Of a DNA stretch of 64,000 bases, positions 22,594-36,010 are shown one piece after another (position 1 is the first letter of the stretch; each line of letters opens with the position of its first letter). Origin of the DNA: Paralichthys olivaceus (lineage: Eukaryota > Chordata > Actinopteri > Pleuronectiformes > Paralichthyidae); NCBI RefSeq assembly GCF_024713975.1, contig NC_091107.1:12203501-12267500 (forward strand). The letters are read 5' to 3'. Position numbers and translations under genes: made by a program. A model generated the notes under the pieces. It was not told the origin of the DNA. It ran no database searches and saw nothing but the letters and a program-made list of their open reading frames with translations.

Positions 22594-25500
22594 TCAGCCA
22601 TGGGTACGCTTACGGGGCTGCTTTTGTCGCCGGGGTTTCAAGATGACGTAGCGCCTGTAGGTGGTGTGATGGTCTGATATAAATGGGATGTAGAAGGCCC
22701 TGACGAGAGGAGAAGACCTGAGAGAGAAGAAAGAAAAAAGAGCCTCAGGAAAAAAGAATGAACAGGAAAACAATAGTGGGGACGCTGAATCAGAATTGGT
22801 TTTATATTCATTCTTGTCAGTGAAGTTACTTGACATTAAAATTCTCCAAGAATACAGCAGAATTTTTTGCAGTTTCTTATTCTTACTCTTTACTAAAATC
22901 TGTAAACTTAGTGTAAATTTTGTGTTTGGGAAAACACCTTGATGCTTGAAGAAAGGGCTTATAGGCGATGACGTTCCACTCCTCTTTGTTGGCTGAATAA
23001 CGTGGCTCGAGTGGCGTCTCTTCATCTGTGTCCAGGTCTACTAAGTAGTGGCACTGCCGTAAATCCACCTGCACAAAGCACACATTTTTAAATTTCATGC
23101 AAATGATTTTAAATACATTATCCATGTGTCACTAAAAATACCAGTTTCTGAGTGACTTACATATCTACTAGGCTCCTCCAGGTTCTGGTCATTCATATTA
23201 TCTGGGATGATCTGCGTGGCCTGAGGACCAGAGGCGTATGGCTGAGGCAGCTGCCCCTTAAACTCAGACTGAATGAAATGCAGTTGCCAGCTGGAGATTA
23301 GAAACAGTAACTATCAGGAAGTGACTGACTCTGAGTATACATTTATATCTGGATGAAAAATCTCTGCTTGGATGTGTTTGAAAAGCATTTATATGTAAAG
23401 TCCCAGTAGAAGAAAAAGACTGAGAAGGACGTCAAGATTCTGCGCAAACGCAATATCCTGGATACTGACTTGTGTGGCAGTAGGAAGCTGCTCGGGAAGC
23501 GGTACCACTCTTTGCCCACACACACACTGACAGGTCTGCCTTCAGGGACTGAGTGAAGAGTCGGATCCTTGGCAATGCGGTGAAACTCTGGGTACAGGTC
23601 CAGAGGGGCATGGTAACCTGGAGACAGAGAGAAATATCTCATTTCAACCATCTTGAACTCTGTTGCCTGACACTGGGTCTGAGGAGAGCACACGCACCTC
23701 TAAAGAGAGCGACGGAGCGAGACAGCGACAACACTGCGAAGACCACAACGGCACTTAGAGCCAGCCAGTTGGAGGAGACCGTGTAATGCTCCAGTCGGTA
23801 TCGCTGGAACAGGAAGTGGTAGCATTTCTACAGGAAATAAAAACATTGGTAAAAACTGACTTTACAGCCACATCCATGACCAAAACAAATTAAGCCAATG
23901 ACCACAGACTTCTTTTTTGCGTTTTTAAGCTAAAATGTTCAAACCCCACCTGTAGAGAAGAGAGGGCTACTGCCCCGCTGAGACAGATGAGAGGGTAGAT
24001 GGGGAAGAGGAAACGTTCCTCTTTATGAGGTCTGGTGAAGAAAACCAACATCCAGAGATACATGGGAGACAGAGTCAGCCAGTAAGGACGGCCCAGGTTC
24101 TGCACTGCAGAACACACACATCCACATAAACATGTGATCACAAGAGGTGCTGCTTTGAAAATTAACATCTCATCAAAAGTAATCTCTGAACGCTGAATTA
24201 TTATAATTATTTTTTTCATAATAACAATTTGTAATTGTTTTTCCAATATACATTATATGATACAGTTTTGAGGACTTGAGTACAGAATAGCATCAACAGG
24301 GATGGTGGTCATTTAATGTAACAAAAATAGCATCTGTTCAGTTAGTGACAGGAAATAATGAACAGAGTACTTCTTAGTCTATTTCCCAGGAATATTAACA
24401 TGCATTAATTGTTTTGCTAAGGTAGACACCCTCTCCCTTCTGAGTTCTCACCATTGAACCTATGTAAAAGTGTCTCCATGAGAGCAGTGAGTGGAAGTGA
24501 AAACAGTGCCAGAGCAAACACCAGATTGAAGTTCAGGATCCCATTTACAAAGTAGAAATGCCACGGCTCTGTACCTGAAAATATAACAACACACAACATG
24601 AATAATCACAGCTGGTGTATAGGCTATCACAATAAATACAACATAATTACTGCATTGTTAGTGCGTGATTTACTTAAAGTAGATCTTGTGAAGATAAAAC
24701 ACTGCATACTGGTGGAGGAGACGAAGTGTCCTGTATTCAATTATTTCGTTTTTTTTGTCTGACTGACTGAATTAGAATTTAATGGACAAGAATAAAAATC
24801 AACTGGTACATTTAAAGGGGTTAGACATATTAATGTTGTTGATGGTATGCCCTCTAGAGTCCAATAAAAACAGAAGGTTTAAATTGTTAAAGGAAGCATG
24901 TGCACCTAACAGATCGCCAATGTGATCAATATAAACAAAACACTTTAATTACACGTGCTCTTGTGTATTATTACCATAAAGATCAGGTCCATGTGGTGTG
25001 AAGACATTGTACAATAGAATGTTGAGTGGAGCAATGACCAGTTTGCCATAGAAGAAAGAGTCGACTACCACCAGTGGGACCTGAGAGTGACACACAGGAT
25101 AAACAGAAGGGAGGTTTTTCTTCTAATCATTTACAATTAACATAATATTAAAAAAATCATGATGAATTAAGTATACAGATTTACTAGAGCCTTACTGATG
25201 TTTTTGGGGGCTGATGCCAAATTCAATATTAGGGAGTACAAAAATAAGCTCTACTAATTTGTCATAAAGCATTTCTTAAATTCTCTCACCAGCAGTAGAG
25301 TCAGAGCAATGACCGACCAGGTGATAAAACCTTTCCACTGCCTCTTTATCACCAGCAGGTCAAAGGCAATTGGAGCCCTGCAGACCAAATAAACCAGAGA
25401 CAGTTTAAGAGCAATACATTTTGACATTTCTGTCTGGAAAATGTGTTGCGGTCAACTCTGTATTTTATTTTACAGCCCTACCCAATCAGAGCAGAGAACG

Positions 25501-28092
25501 GCCACCCGACAATGGCACCGGCAGCCACACCGGCAATGGCTAATGGCGTTGAGTCCTGAAACCACCCCGTCATGGCAACCAGCGTTGTATACATACAGAA
25601 AGAGGAGGGTAGGAAAGCTGAGGCAAAAGAGCAAAAGAGAAGGGGGACAAATTGTAAACAAAAATGCAAACAGGAGAAACTCTTTCCGTGTACTGCAAAT
25701 ACCATCACAGGTATGAAATCACTTTTGAAATGTACTGCACAATTTACAAAGAGATTTCCAGGTGGTAAAAGTGAATGGTAAAAACCACACAGGGCTGGAA
25801 TGGAGGCACTTGATACATAATACACAGAGAGAGACAGAATGGATAAATTATGTGAATACATGTGACCAACCTGCAGATGAGCAGAACATTCCTGTGCCCA
25901 GGACGAGGAATGCCAACATCAGACGGCCGACATGCAAACCGAACTTCTTACAAACGGCCCTGTGTCACACACACGGGTCAAATGGTTCACTTCATCATTG
26001 TATACTGTATAAGACCGCCCAGGAATTTGTGAGACAATGTGCTGAGGACAGACCACTTTGGATTTAAGAGGAAAACTTACTTGTAGAAATAGAGTTCACA
26101 GACACAGCAGGAGAATGCCAACACACATCGTACAAAGTAGAACACCAGCACCTACAGCACAATTATAACACAAGCTTGAAACCACTGCACACGTTTCAGA
26201 ATAATGACGTAACCTCTGTGTGTGTTTATGTATGAGGTGAATACAGGTATGTTTGTCAGTCACCTTGTGTAAAAATATTTTATTCTAAACAAAGATTATA
26301 TACTGTTACAAGTTTAAGGTAAATTCACAGAAGAACAAATGTTGAATTGACAGCAAGTTTGGAATTGTTACCTTGTTTGTCTGTAGAACATGGGCATGCA
26401 AACAAGCAGGGAGAGCATGTAGCCATAAGTAAGCATAAGATCTGATGGCGTACAATGGAGAATATTCCCATGTTTGCATCCCTGTGCCGTACAGCAGGTA
26501 GTGCATCTGCCAAAACAGTAAACACAACAGTGAGCAGTAACAAACATGAGCAGCTGAAGAAAGAGAAGAAATGAGATAAAAATTATAGAATGATATTAGA
26601 AAATCCCAGGAAGGGGGTTGTACTCACAGGCTCCCAGTAGTTGAAAGTTTCATCGCAGTCGGAGATGTTGCTGAGCAGAGCTGCACAGAAACGTGCAGAG
26701 AGCAGACATTTAAAAGCAGTGGAACCCTCTGGAGCCCAGACCTGCCCCCCGCGACTTATTGACCTATTACAAAAATACACACAAAGTACAATTACCCCAC
26801 AATAAGAAATGCATTGTCATGAAAATTCATGTCAGTATCAAATGTAATGAAAACCTCAAAATATTCTGATCTCACAAAATACATGAAATTACATATATAC
26901 TGCAGTTAATGATGAAACTGAATGAATAAAAACATATAAGTTAGAGAACTTAAATCATTCTACTTCATAGTGGCGGATGGTCCGGGCTGTACAGTACAAT
27001 AGCATGTGAAAATAAAGTAAGAGAATATGCTGTGTAGTGGAAACACTAATTACACCATAAACCTATATGACATGAAAGTATGTACACAGGTCACATGATT
27101 CTATATGATGAAAAGTTATGCAAAGAGTAGTGCAATGAAATAATTATTAAATACTGTATAAACATGCAGAGAGAGGGAGGATGTGCACATGATTGTATGC
27201 TATAAACACATATACATATACAGATGTGTCTGCAATGATCAGTTTGCTGAAGACAACATTATAATTCCCTCCCAGATGTGGACAGCTGTGAGCTCGATGA
27301 TCGAACTCATTTTCGATAACAGTCTTCTCTGATGATCGAGCCTCGATCATTAGCAAAGACAATTTCTCTCATGTGTATAACAACTGCGATAATCTCCACT
27401 GCTCTCTGTGTGTGTGTGCCAGTGCTTCCTCCGGTTCACACCCACCATCAGATTACTTAGATTAGCTGCAACTCAGCATTGACCCTCACGCTACGTTTCA
27501 CTGAGACACGTCACCTTACACTCGAGCTACACAACAACAGAGATCCCTGCTGTACAGCAAACCTGTGTCTGAGCCATAGACTGTATATAAGGTCTGAGCC
27601 CAGGCTGCAGTGTGGTCAGCTGTGGGGACTCTGGCTGAGGGCGGTGGGAGAATGAATGACAAGGTAACTTAGCTGCGTTGTGTCGCTTTATCAAAACAGA
27701 AGAGATGCAACTAAATATTAGTATTAAGGAGGAGACACAACCGAGCAGCCATTTAAGTTGAAAGCACACTGAACACACAGCACTGCAGGTTGTTAGCTGA
27801 ACGCTGTCAGTCTTTGTTATCGTGTTTTTAGACCAACAACTTCAGAGTAGCTAGCTAGCTAGCTGCCCCCGACTCAGGCTGTCAGTCAGACCCGGGAAAC
27901 GGAGCCTGTCGCGCCGGGAAGTCTCGCGTCTCTCTTCCGGGCTCGTACTCACTCTTGCCGGGTCTCTGTTGTTTTAGGGTCGTCGCCGCCTTTCTCCTCT
28001 TTCGGTGTCCGAGCTTCGGCGGAGATGTTCGAGGTGTTTGCGTCCTGTCGGCTGCCTCGCCTGCTGCGCTGTCGAAGCGCCTTGGCCGCCAT
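22594..28092 (-). CDS. alg9: ALG9 alpha-1,2-mannosyltransferase, 15 exons, 610 aa
   Basis: Multi-pass ER membrane GT-C glycosyltransferase that adds the seventh and ninth mannoses to the dolichol-linked oligosaccharide from Dol-P-Man on the lumenal side. Minus-strand exons in order: 28092-27953, 26754-26628, 26506-26372, 26151-26081, 25959-25871, 25617-25482, 25377-25290, 25080-24975, 24574-24452, 24104-23950, 23827-23698, 23617-23470, 23290-23161, 23068-22938, 22717-22594; the phases sum to 611 codons. Human ALG9 is 611 aa. Seen: the lumenal acidic loop SDCDETFNYWEP, AGQVWAPEG-like start of the core (here RGGQVWAPEG), FLPSSFCMYTTL, VFTPHGPDLYGTEPW, HKEERFLFP and CVGKEWYRFPSSFLLP. The acceptor of exon 2 (aataag, exon from 26754) was chosen over a closer CAG because only it keeps frame. 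The arrangement just downstream of fdxacb1 on the same strand matches human. Confidence 0.95.
27575..27592. mobile_element. Terminal fragment of the CATAGACTGTATATAA MITE family
   Basis: The words ccatagactgtatataagg match the end of the element at 16099-16324. No second end was found, so this is a remnant in alg9 intron 1. Confidence 0.45.
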
Positions 28093-28927
28093 GATTACAG
28101 ACGATGCTCCCGAGTCGGGCTTCGTTCATTTTCGTCTCTGTCCGGTCACTGACAGCGATCGAGGCTCTGAGGAGCAACATCTCTGTCTGTATTGTTTGGC
28201 AGAAGTCATGGAGCTCTTATCATATATATGTTCTGTGTTAATAAATATCAAACATATATTTAACCAACCTCTACTACAATTCAACATAAGAAATGTTGGA
28301 TCACAAAGTAGAAATTCACAAATTCAAAAATTCAAAAAAGCAGTTGTTCTTTCAATTATACAAATTCTGCTTGTAAACTACGCACAGCTAAATGCTAACA
28401 TTAACAATCGAATAATATCTTCTCTATTTTCCTCATAATCAGCATCAAAATCAGGTTGTTCACTCCAGGAAAGTAAATTAAATGCTAGTGAATTATAGAC
28501 AGGAACACACCTTCATGTCTCAAGTACATAACATCATTAGAATAAACTAGCTTTGCTTGTTTCAGAATATGTTAAACTTCAATACAAAAATACTTTGATT
28601 CTCCGTCGCATCACACACAACATGTATGATTATAACTATTTAACAATAACTCTTGACAGACCACACATTCATGTTAAATTACTGGTTTATTTTATGATAA
28701 TTTAAACACACACAGAAACATAGAATTCCAATCACTTTCAAATACCATCATCAATGCATCAGCTATTGTAAACACCATTCAATGACAGTTCTGTGGATTA
28801 GATGCTTGCATCTTGCGTAGCAGTCACAGACAGACATGGACTAGTAATGATACTATCTCTAATAATAATAATACAAATAAGAGATTGAATCCCTGCTCAT
28901 CCTGTTGTTCCTCTTATTGATATGTAG
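28093..28927. other. fdxacb1 3' end and alg9 promoter region
   Basis: The stretch separates the tandem minus-strand genes fdxacb1 and alg9. CpG-rich sequence around 27900-28180 marks the alg9 promoter and first exon. The AT-rich part (28200-28900) has no gene; a possible fdxacb1 polyadenylation signal is listed. An open frame on the plus strand (28025-28438) is antisense to alg9 exon 1 and not supported. Confidence 0.6.
28686..28691 (-). terminator. Possible polyadenylation signal of fdxacb1
   Basis: TTTATT on the plus strand (AATAAA on minus) lies 237 bp beyond the fdxacb1 stop. Confidence 0.5.
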
Positions 28928-31900
28928 CTACCTGATGGTGACTCGCAACCGAGAGGAAAGTAAAGACTCCAGGTGTTTGTGAAACGTGAGGGCTTGTGTG
29001 TGTGACAGAGCGTGTGTGTGTGAGTGGTAGATGAGTCTGTAGCAGTAACTGGTCTGGCTCAGGTCGGGATGTGAGAACTTGTCGATGAGTTTAACTTGCT
29101 CCACGGTTCCCTGACTGGCCTCTCTGACCACGGCGTGGAACTTCTTCTCCTTCCATGTTGGCCCTGTCCAAAAGCTGATGTCAAAGTTGAAGTGCTCGGG
29201 GAAGAGGGAAAATGGCTGGAAGGAAGTCCCAGGTGGTGTGTGAGGTCCAAATTGTTTTATGAAGCGTTGGTCGTGTGACCAAAGCAGCCGCCAGTCGGGA
29301 AGGGAAAACAGAAGCACGGCCAGAAGGTCCAAATTTAGGGACAGAGCAATGCTGACATGGCTCGTTTTGTCATCTGCATTGCATGTAAATGCCTTACCAA
29401 CCAAACCCATTGGCTGTGCCATTAGACGCAGACCTCCCTCCTCTGTTATCAGAGAGACCCCATACGGTGCGAGCAGCGTCTCCAACCTTTGTCCAAGAGA
29501 TCTGATTGGTTCACAATCCGAGGGGAAAACACCTCTGAGGAGAAGCTCGTGAAAAACAGGCAGAGCCCAGAGGTTGGTGGGGACGCTCCTGAACACCAGG
29601 TCGCTAATGCCAAATACCAAGCTATTTATACCATTAGAGACACCAAAGGGCTCCTCCTGCTTATTTTCATCAACACTTTTACTGTCCCTACCACTCCCTG
29701 CATTCTTAATCAACTTTTCTTTTTTAGTAAGGATCTCCTCTATGTGAGGGAGCAGTGATGGACGCAGCATATAAGAATCATTTTCACCCTCAGGATCCAC
29801 ATCCAGATCACATGCAGACCTTAAACACTCAGCTGCTTTACTCCTCATCTTCTCTGAGGGGACATGTATGGTGTCTCGTGTGTCTGTGCCTCTCTGACTG
29901 TCAGAACATGTCGACAGATCTTTATCTTTGTCTGCAGAGGTATGAATGTCAGTGTCTTTCGGAAGCAGGTGGATCCAGTAGCAGTGTGAACTGTCCATAT
30001 CACGGCAGCAGGTCTGCAGCTGTTTGGCCTTGACGAGGAAGGGAACTGTCTCTGTCATCATGGAGACCGACCACTTCTCCTTCAGACCTTCGAGAAGAAA
30101 ATCTTGCACCAATCTGACCGGGTGGACAGAACCAGAGCAGAGAAATCCCCTGATGAGTAAGAGAAGAGAGTAAGCACTTTCTTTACGTTGGTGGCTTCAT
30201 ACACAAACAGCATGAGCACCTCTGCGTTACTGTACCTGAACATATAATCACTGAGCTCAGCTGGTATGTTGAACTGGACTTTCTCCCCTTCAACCGCCTC
30301 CTCCAACTTTAGCTTCCCAGCAGAGACGTAAGGGAGGCTGTGAGTAAACACATGGAGCAAAGCTTTCTCCACATGAAAGCCTTTATCCTGGCTCCTGCAC
30401 GACACCAACATCCTCATTATATGATCTGAGTATGCAAACGCACATCAAACACGCATGCACACACACGCACACATGCACGCACACACACACACACACACAG
30501 GGCTGTTTCTATGTGTACACTGCAACACTCACCTTTACTGCTTACCTGTATCCAGTGCACTTGTAGCTCTGGTATTTCCCACTTTCAAAAGGACGGATGT
30601 CACTAAGAATTAGGTGCGCTTCTGCTGCCATGGCAGCCACCTGCCAGCTGTTGTGCCACTCTCGCCTCGGCTGGTCTGCCGGTGTCCCACCCTGTCCGTT
30701 GCACAGGGAAACGTGAACCTCGCCGTCTTCAGCCAACACCTGAACACAGCTGGAGGAACAGAAAAATGTATACAAAACTTTTTTCAGTTCAACAAAGTAT
30801 GTAGACAATCAGCCCTTAATCATGATCATTCAACATTTTTTCAATGAATCTGTCTCTATCTATCTATCTAACACAAATATTTGACTTCCATTTATTAAAA
30901 GAACAAATATTATGAATCTCAATGAGCGTCCCACCCTCTTCTCAAGGTTAGGATTCCCAAAAGTGCTTTTAAAGAATCTTTTATCCCACAGCCATTATGC
31001 AGCTCAAAAGCATCAAATGAGGAACTTAAGCTAAGCAGGCACACAATTCTTATTTTGTATTTAATAATTAGCTTTCAATTGCCACAGGTAACTTTTTCGT
31101 TGATTTAAATATTTTACTCTTGTTACTACACAGAATTTTACATTATGTTGAAATGTTATTCCTGATGTTTTATATTCTTTTGTGTGCAATACACTAGTGA
31201 AAGATACATTTCCTTTAGTGCCTGCATTATTGGACAGTTAAGTTTTGAATTTTGAATGAATGAATTTTGATACCCAATAGTTGTCAAACTTGGTATTGAC
31301 ACATTTCAATCATTAAAAGCTATAAAACGTGGTTATTGGTTTGGTTTGAAAAATAGAAAGACTGGCTAATATAAGTAGATTAATAAATTTAAAATGTAGA
31401 CTAACTCATTGACCAAACCAATCAAATTCCATCAGATTTTCTTTTTATCTGAGGTAAAACATACAAACAGGATGTCTGTAGATATGACTGATTACAAAAG
31501 TCCTGTGAAAAGACTGAACCCTGTGGTATGATGCAGTTATACCTGAGGAAGAAGTTTCTCAGGAGCTCTCGGTTCTTTTTGACCCCACTCTTTCTGCCTC
31601 TGTGAGGGAAGTTGAACAGCACACGGTCAAACACGCGGCCCTGCAGGGAGGCACATTCCCCCAGCTTCGTGCAGTCCACCCCGAAGAGCACAGTTCCACC
31701 TGAGCAACAAAATCACTTAGATCGAGCAAGAAAAGACAAGAAGTGCAGCCAGTGAAAAACATGAACATAAACAAACATGTACGACAAGCTGCAACAGGCG
31801 TGTACCGGAGTCCTCGATGATCTGGACGTTAGCGGCTGCACCTTCATGCCGCAGTGCCTCGTCCTGACGCTGCAGACAAGTGGCCGTGATGCTGGTGTCC

Positions 31901-31983
31901 GTGTCAGCGTGGGTCTGACTCATGGACGCAGAAAACGAGAAGTTCCCTTCTCCCACCAGAAGCATGGACCGTGAAGGAGACAT
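28928..31983 (-). CDS. fdxacb1: Ferredoxin-fold anticodon-binding domain protein 1, 5 coding exons, 639 aa
   Basis: Exons on the minus strand: 31983-31806, 31699-31543, 30749-30546, 30394-30236, 30149-28928; the phases agree and give 639 aa (human 624). The N-terminus is a Rossmann-like methyltransferase-type domain starting LLVGEGNFSFS, followed by GVDCTKLGE, FPHRGRKSGVKKNRELL and GQGGTPADQPRREWHNSWQV; this fold is shared with the yeast 25S rRNA uridine methyltransferase Bmt5 family. The last, single large exon carries a divergent middle part resembling the catalytic core of PheRS alpha chains and ends in a ferredoxin-fold anticodon-binding domain (about the last 100 residues, ISFWTG to VTIR) like that of mitochondrial PheRS. 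The biochemical function is not established; an RNA-binding or RNA-modifying role is inferred. The start is the first ATG of the conserved block. Confidence 0.93.
30430..30500. repeat. (AC)n-rich microsatellite in fdxacb1 intron 3
   Basis: Interrupted AC/GCAC run read directly in the short intron between the exons ending at 30546 and starting at 30394 (minus strand). Confidence 0.9.
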
Positions 31984-33231
31984 GTCCACCTCGAATAGAA
32001 ATGTGTGAAAACTCCCTGAAATAATCAAAACAGCGAAAACAACCTGCTCCTCCTTCAGCGACTGAGAGAGAAATGGAGAAAGATGCGACAGTGACAGTCG
32101 ATCTCCCTCATCGACGCAGTGAAGGCATGTTTACAAGATGTCCGTATACTGTGTCGGTGACTGTCTCGGCTCACTGACACAGGTGAAATGAATTGTGATG
32201 TAGAATAAAGCTGCTGATCTCCTCCTCTGCTCCGCTGCGGAACATCGAGATGTCCCTCTCACCTGGAGACGCTGGCGTTGTGTCGCACACTCAGTCGTCC
32301 GGCATGAAACAACACCCGAGGAACGTTGCGGTGAGCGCCCGAGCTCTCAAACGCGTACCTGTCCCAAAAAAGAGCAAAACAAACGCAGTTCACGTTTAAA
32401 GCCACGTGAGCGAATGTGTATTATACCCACCTCTTTATAATATTATAAACGAGTTGACAAATAAACGTAATTAAGATTTTTTTTTCCAACTCGTGTTTTC
32501 GGGGGGACGTGATTGCAGGGTGCAGCGTCACATCTGGAGGAGGGAGCCACACTCACAGCATCAGCTCATCCCAGCATCACTGCCATCGTTTCCTAAAGGG
32601 TTTATCAAAGAAGAACGTCCTGCTGACAGTTTGTCTGATGTGCAGCGATCAGTTCCGCCCGGAATTTTAAGGCGTTTTGATCGCATCGGACGAAGGTAGC
32701 AAGTGAACATACATGCATGTTTCTTGCTGATGCTAAGGTCATGCTAGCTAACGGATGTTGCTGCACCTGCACATGAAAACAACAGACAGCCTGACATGAT
32801 GCACAGTGTAGTGATCATCCCTGTGATTCAAGGTTCAAATCTAATATAAACCAATTGAAAAAATATTACGTTTGAATATTCAATTGTGTTTGCACCCTTT
32901 TGATGATGTCATAATTTATGAATAACTGTCTCTGAGTGTATATGTTGGTACAGCAACAGACCTGTACATATACTAATTAAATCTATATACCTATGTTATA
33001 TATATATGACATTGTCTGCACTCTATAAATATTGTGTCACAGATGTCAGGCTCGAGTAAACCCACAACTAGCCAAGGATAATCTGTATTTTCTGTTCTGT
33101 TTTTCATGCTTTCTGCTTGACCTCTGTTCTCTTCATGCAGGGACAGAGTCTGGAACGTCCTACTGCAAATGGTCATCTTAAAACTGTCCTTTGTGTATTT
33201 TTTTGTGTTGTGTAGGAAGTGTTACACCCAC
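31984..33231. promoter_or_regulatory. Divergent promoter region between fdxacb1 (-) and tomm40l (+)
   Basis: The two genes point away from each other, and about 32220-32700 is CpG-rich with no TATA box, as in a bidirectional housekeeping promoter. A probable tomm40l 5' non-coding exon ends at 32695 (cgaag/gtagca donor) and splices to 33216, 16 nt before the start codon. On the minus strand, 32361-32283 is bounded by a pyrimidine-rich acceptor and a gtgaga donor and could be a fdxacb1 5' non-coding exon; its open frame does not join the fdxacb1 frame. The intron 32696-33215 shows nothing else. Confidence 0.5.
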
Positions 33232-36010
33232 ATGGGCAGCGTCCTGGCTTTGTCCTCTGGTCCGGGCCATCAGAACTGGCCTTTCTCCCCGGACCCCCCT
33301 CCTTCCCGCTGGGACACACATCCTGCTCACTGGGACAGTCCGCCGCGCTGGGAAAGGAGAGATGGCCGCCTGCCCAACCCAGGCAGCTTTCACTCTCTCC
33401 ACAGAAGCTGCAAAGGTACTGTATGTCTTGGATAAGCTGCAGGAAGTGTGGCATGTACAATGATTCACAAAACTAAATACTCGATGCAGAAGGTCAACAT
33501 CTTCCTGATGGTTCATTGGTCGCCAGATGTTTCAAAACCAATGTCAATATAATTGTCATTAAACATACAATATATTTACATCTATTGCAAATGTGTACAT
33601 GCACTAACATAATTTGTGAAAAACATATTTGTAGCTTGTTTTAATTCTTCATCAGCCAAACAATTGCTACACAAAAGTCTTACTGAAATCAATCACCATT
33701 AGAAGTGCAGAATGATCAGGAGACCACAGTACCTGTAAATGCATTGAATTGGGCAATGCCCATTGATTAACAGACCAAATACTGTAAATGAGCCGGAGTT
33801 AGCTGTTTATGCAGATTTTCATCTGCTATTGCTAGAACCAGTTTTTAATATTACCTATCATTTATAAGATACAAACATCTATGTATAATACACCCAGTAA
33901 AAAAATCTAATGAATAAAATCATTCTCCTTTTCTTCTCAGATGTTTTTCCTCAACAGATTGAAGGAGTCAGGATGATCCTCAATAAAACTCTGAGCAGCT
34001 TCTTCAAGGTGAGTCTTCATCATGAGATAATAATTTACATGCAGGTGAAGACGTAAAGAGTATAAATGTTGTAATACCTGATGTTTACTTTGTGTATGTT
34101 TGCGTCCAGGCCAGTCATACTCTGCATCTCAGTGCTGTTAGTCCTTCGCACTATCGGTTCCACGTGGAGCATCTGCAGTCTGACGATTACAGCAAAGACA
34201 AGGTAAAGCACGAGTCATTAGATGATAAATATTTTACTGCTACTTTATCGTCATGTTTTTAACTGCTATAATGGAGAAGAAAGAATTGCTGCTTTTATGA
34301 GTTGCCGGGTTGCACACTGATGCCTCCTCACATTTCAGGATGCCCCAGCACTGATCGGTGAATTGGACTCTTCAGGTAGCCTGAACGCTCACGCTCTGGT
34401 GCATCTCACTGAGCGTGTACGAGCGAGGACCGTCTTCCAGGTGAGGTCCTAATGTCCATCTCTTTCCTCATGTCTATCTATCACAAACCACTCTCACTTT
34501 CCATGTCTGTAAGTCAGTTATTTAACACTAAGTTCACGCTCTCTGCTGAAAAACCTCTCAACTTTTTTATAGACTCAGCAGTCCCAATTTTTAACGTGGC
34601 AGTTTGAGACCGAGTACAGAGGGAATGACTTCACTGCTGCTGTGACAGTAGCTAACCCAGACGTCCTCAGAGAGTCAGGTGATAAATGACACATGTAACA
34701 ATGAGAGCTTCACCTGAGCAGTAGAGTTATTGATAAATTATTTTGCACCTGCATTTGTATGCAGACAAAAATATGCATATCAATGTTGGCTGATAGGTTT
34801 GGGGAAATTATATTGTTTCTCCTGATATGATATATTGGTAGAGCCTGATGAATTTATCAGTTGGCAGATATAAATTATGAAAACTTTAATTTTACTGAAT
34901 GAACCATGCAGCACTGATGTGCATTTACAAGAAAAGTAATATATACTAATAAATACTTTAAATTTGGTTGTATGTGTGTTTTCTTTATATTTAGAATAAT
35001 ATATAATAAATTATATGGTTAAACTGTGAAAGATCAAACCTCAATTACATTTCTCATTTTGATAATCACATTTAAGGAATCATTGCCAAAATTTTAAAAA
35101 TGTAAAAACTTATCAGCTGATATAGTGATATCAGAATTTATTTACACCTTAATCTCGGTATCGGTCCCCAGAAATCCATATCGGTCGGGCTCTAGTCATT
35201 ACTTTCTGCCTTTAAACTGATTTATGGTACCACCTTACCCAATCTAATCTACTATGTGTCTGCAATGTATCTGTGTGTGTTACTCTGCGACAGTCATCCT
35301 TGTGGCACACTTCCTGCAGAGTGTGTCTTCTGGGCTGGTGTTAGGAGGAGAGCTGGTTTACCATCGCGGCAGAGCTGAGGAAGGAGGAATTCTTACTTTG
35401 GCTGGACAGTACTCGCGTGAGAATTTGGTTTTATTTGTGAATCTACTTTTAAGCATCGACGTCATTTAGATGGCTCATTCTCTGAACTGTGATGAGTCAT
35501 GGAGCTGCAGCATTTTTCTTCCTCTTGACGCAGGACCAAACTGGGTGGCTACGCTGAATGCAGGAAAAGGAGGTGCCCACGCCAGCTACTATCACAGAGC
35601 AAACAAACAGGTACAGCAAATACTGCCAGAGTGTATAAATACAACATATGCTTGCAAAATTGATATTGCATGTGTGCATATTCACCAGATCCAAGTAGGA
35701 GTGGAGTTTGAAGCCAGTACTAGGACACAGGAGACCACAGCCTCGTTTGGGTATCAGATGGAACTCCCAGAGGCCAACATGGTGTTTCGAGGTAACTTTC
35801 TTTCTTATGTCATGTTTAAGGAAAATAATTCAGAAAACATAAAGAGACATTTTTCTGTGTGTGTATCCAGGTATGATAAACAGTCGGTGTATAATCGGAG
35901 GTGTGTTGGAGAAGCGCCTGACCCCGCTCCCTGCCACCTTGATCATGGGTGCCTTTGTAAATCACAGAGGTGACAAGCTGCAAGTGGGGCTCGGTGTCAA
36001 TGTGGGATAA
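33232..36010 (+). CDS. tomm40l: TOM40-like mitochondrial import channel, 9 coding exons, 331 aa
   Basis: Beta-barrel of the outer mitochondrial membrane, the protein-conducting pore of the TOM complex. Exons: 33232-33415, 33941-34008, 34110-34202, 34339-34440, 34573-34678, 35294-35416, 35534-35610, 35689-35791, 35871-36010; phases agree. Conserved stretches: [88 protein letters not shown] and [20 protein letters not shown], ending in VGLGVNVG with the beta-signal-like last strand. The length is between human TOMM40L (308 aa) and TOMM40 (361 aa). The short, Trp-rich, Pro-rich N-terminus lacks the long Pro/Gly leader of TOMM40, so TOMM40L is preferred. The ATG at 33232 is the only one upstream of the conserved block in the exon. 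Confidence 0.92.
34839..35194. mobile_element. MITE with TAGAGCC(T/C)GA inverted ends in tomm40l intron 5
   Basis: The left end TAGAGCCTGATGAATTTATC and the complement of the right end, TAGAGCCCGACCGATATGGAT shortened, form an imperfect inverted repeat. The interior has the tatcggtatcggtcccc wording found in a very common fish MITE. It is 356 bp with no reading frame. Confidence 0.7.

Noticed and set aside
28025-28438. 137-residue frame on the plus strand over the alg9 start
   Set aside because: It is antisense to alg9 exon 1 and its CpG-rich promoter, with no recognisable protein features past the overlap.
32493-32699. 68-residue frame upstream of tomm40l
   Set aside because: It coincides with the probable 5' non-coding exon, has no homology and does not continue into the conserved frame.
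35470-35973. 167-residue single-frame reading across tomm40l exons 7-9
   Set aside because: The frame reads through introns. Splice sites and the TOM40 family alignment show three separate exons.
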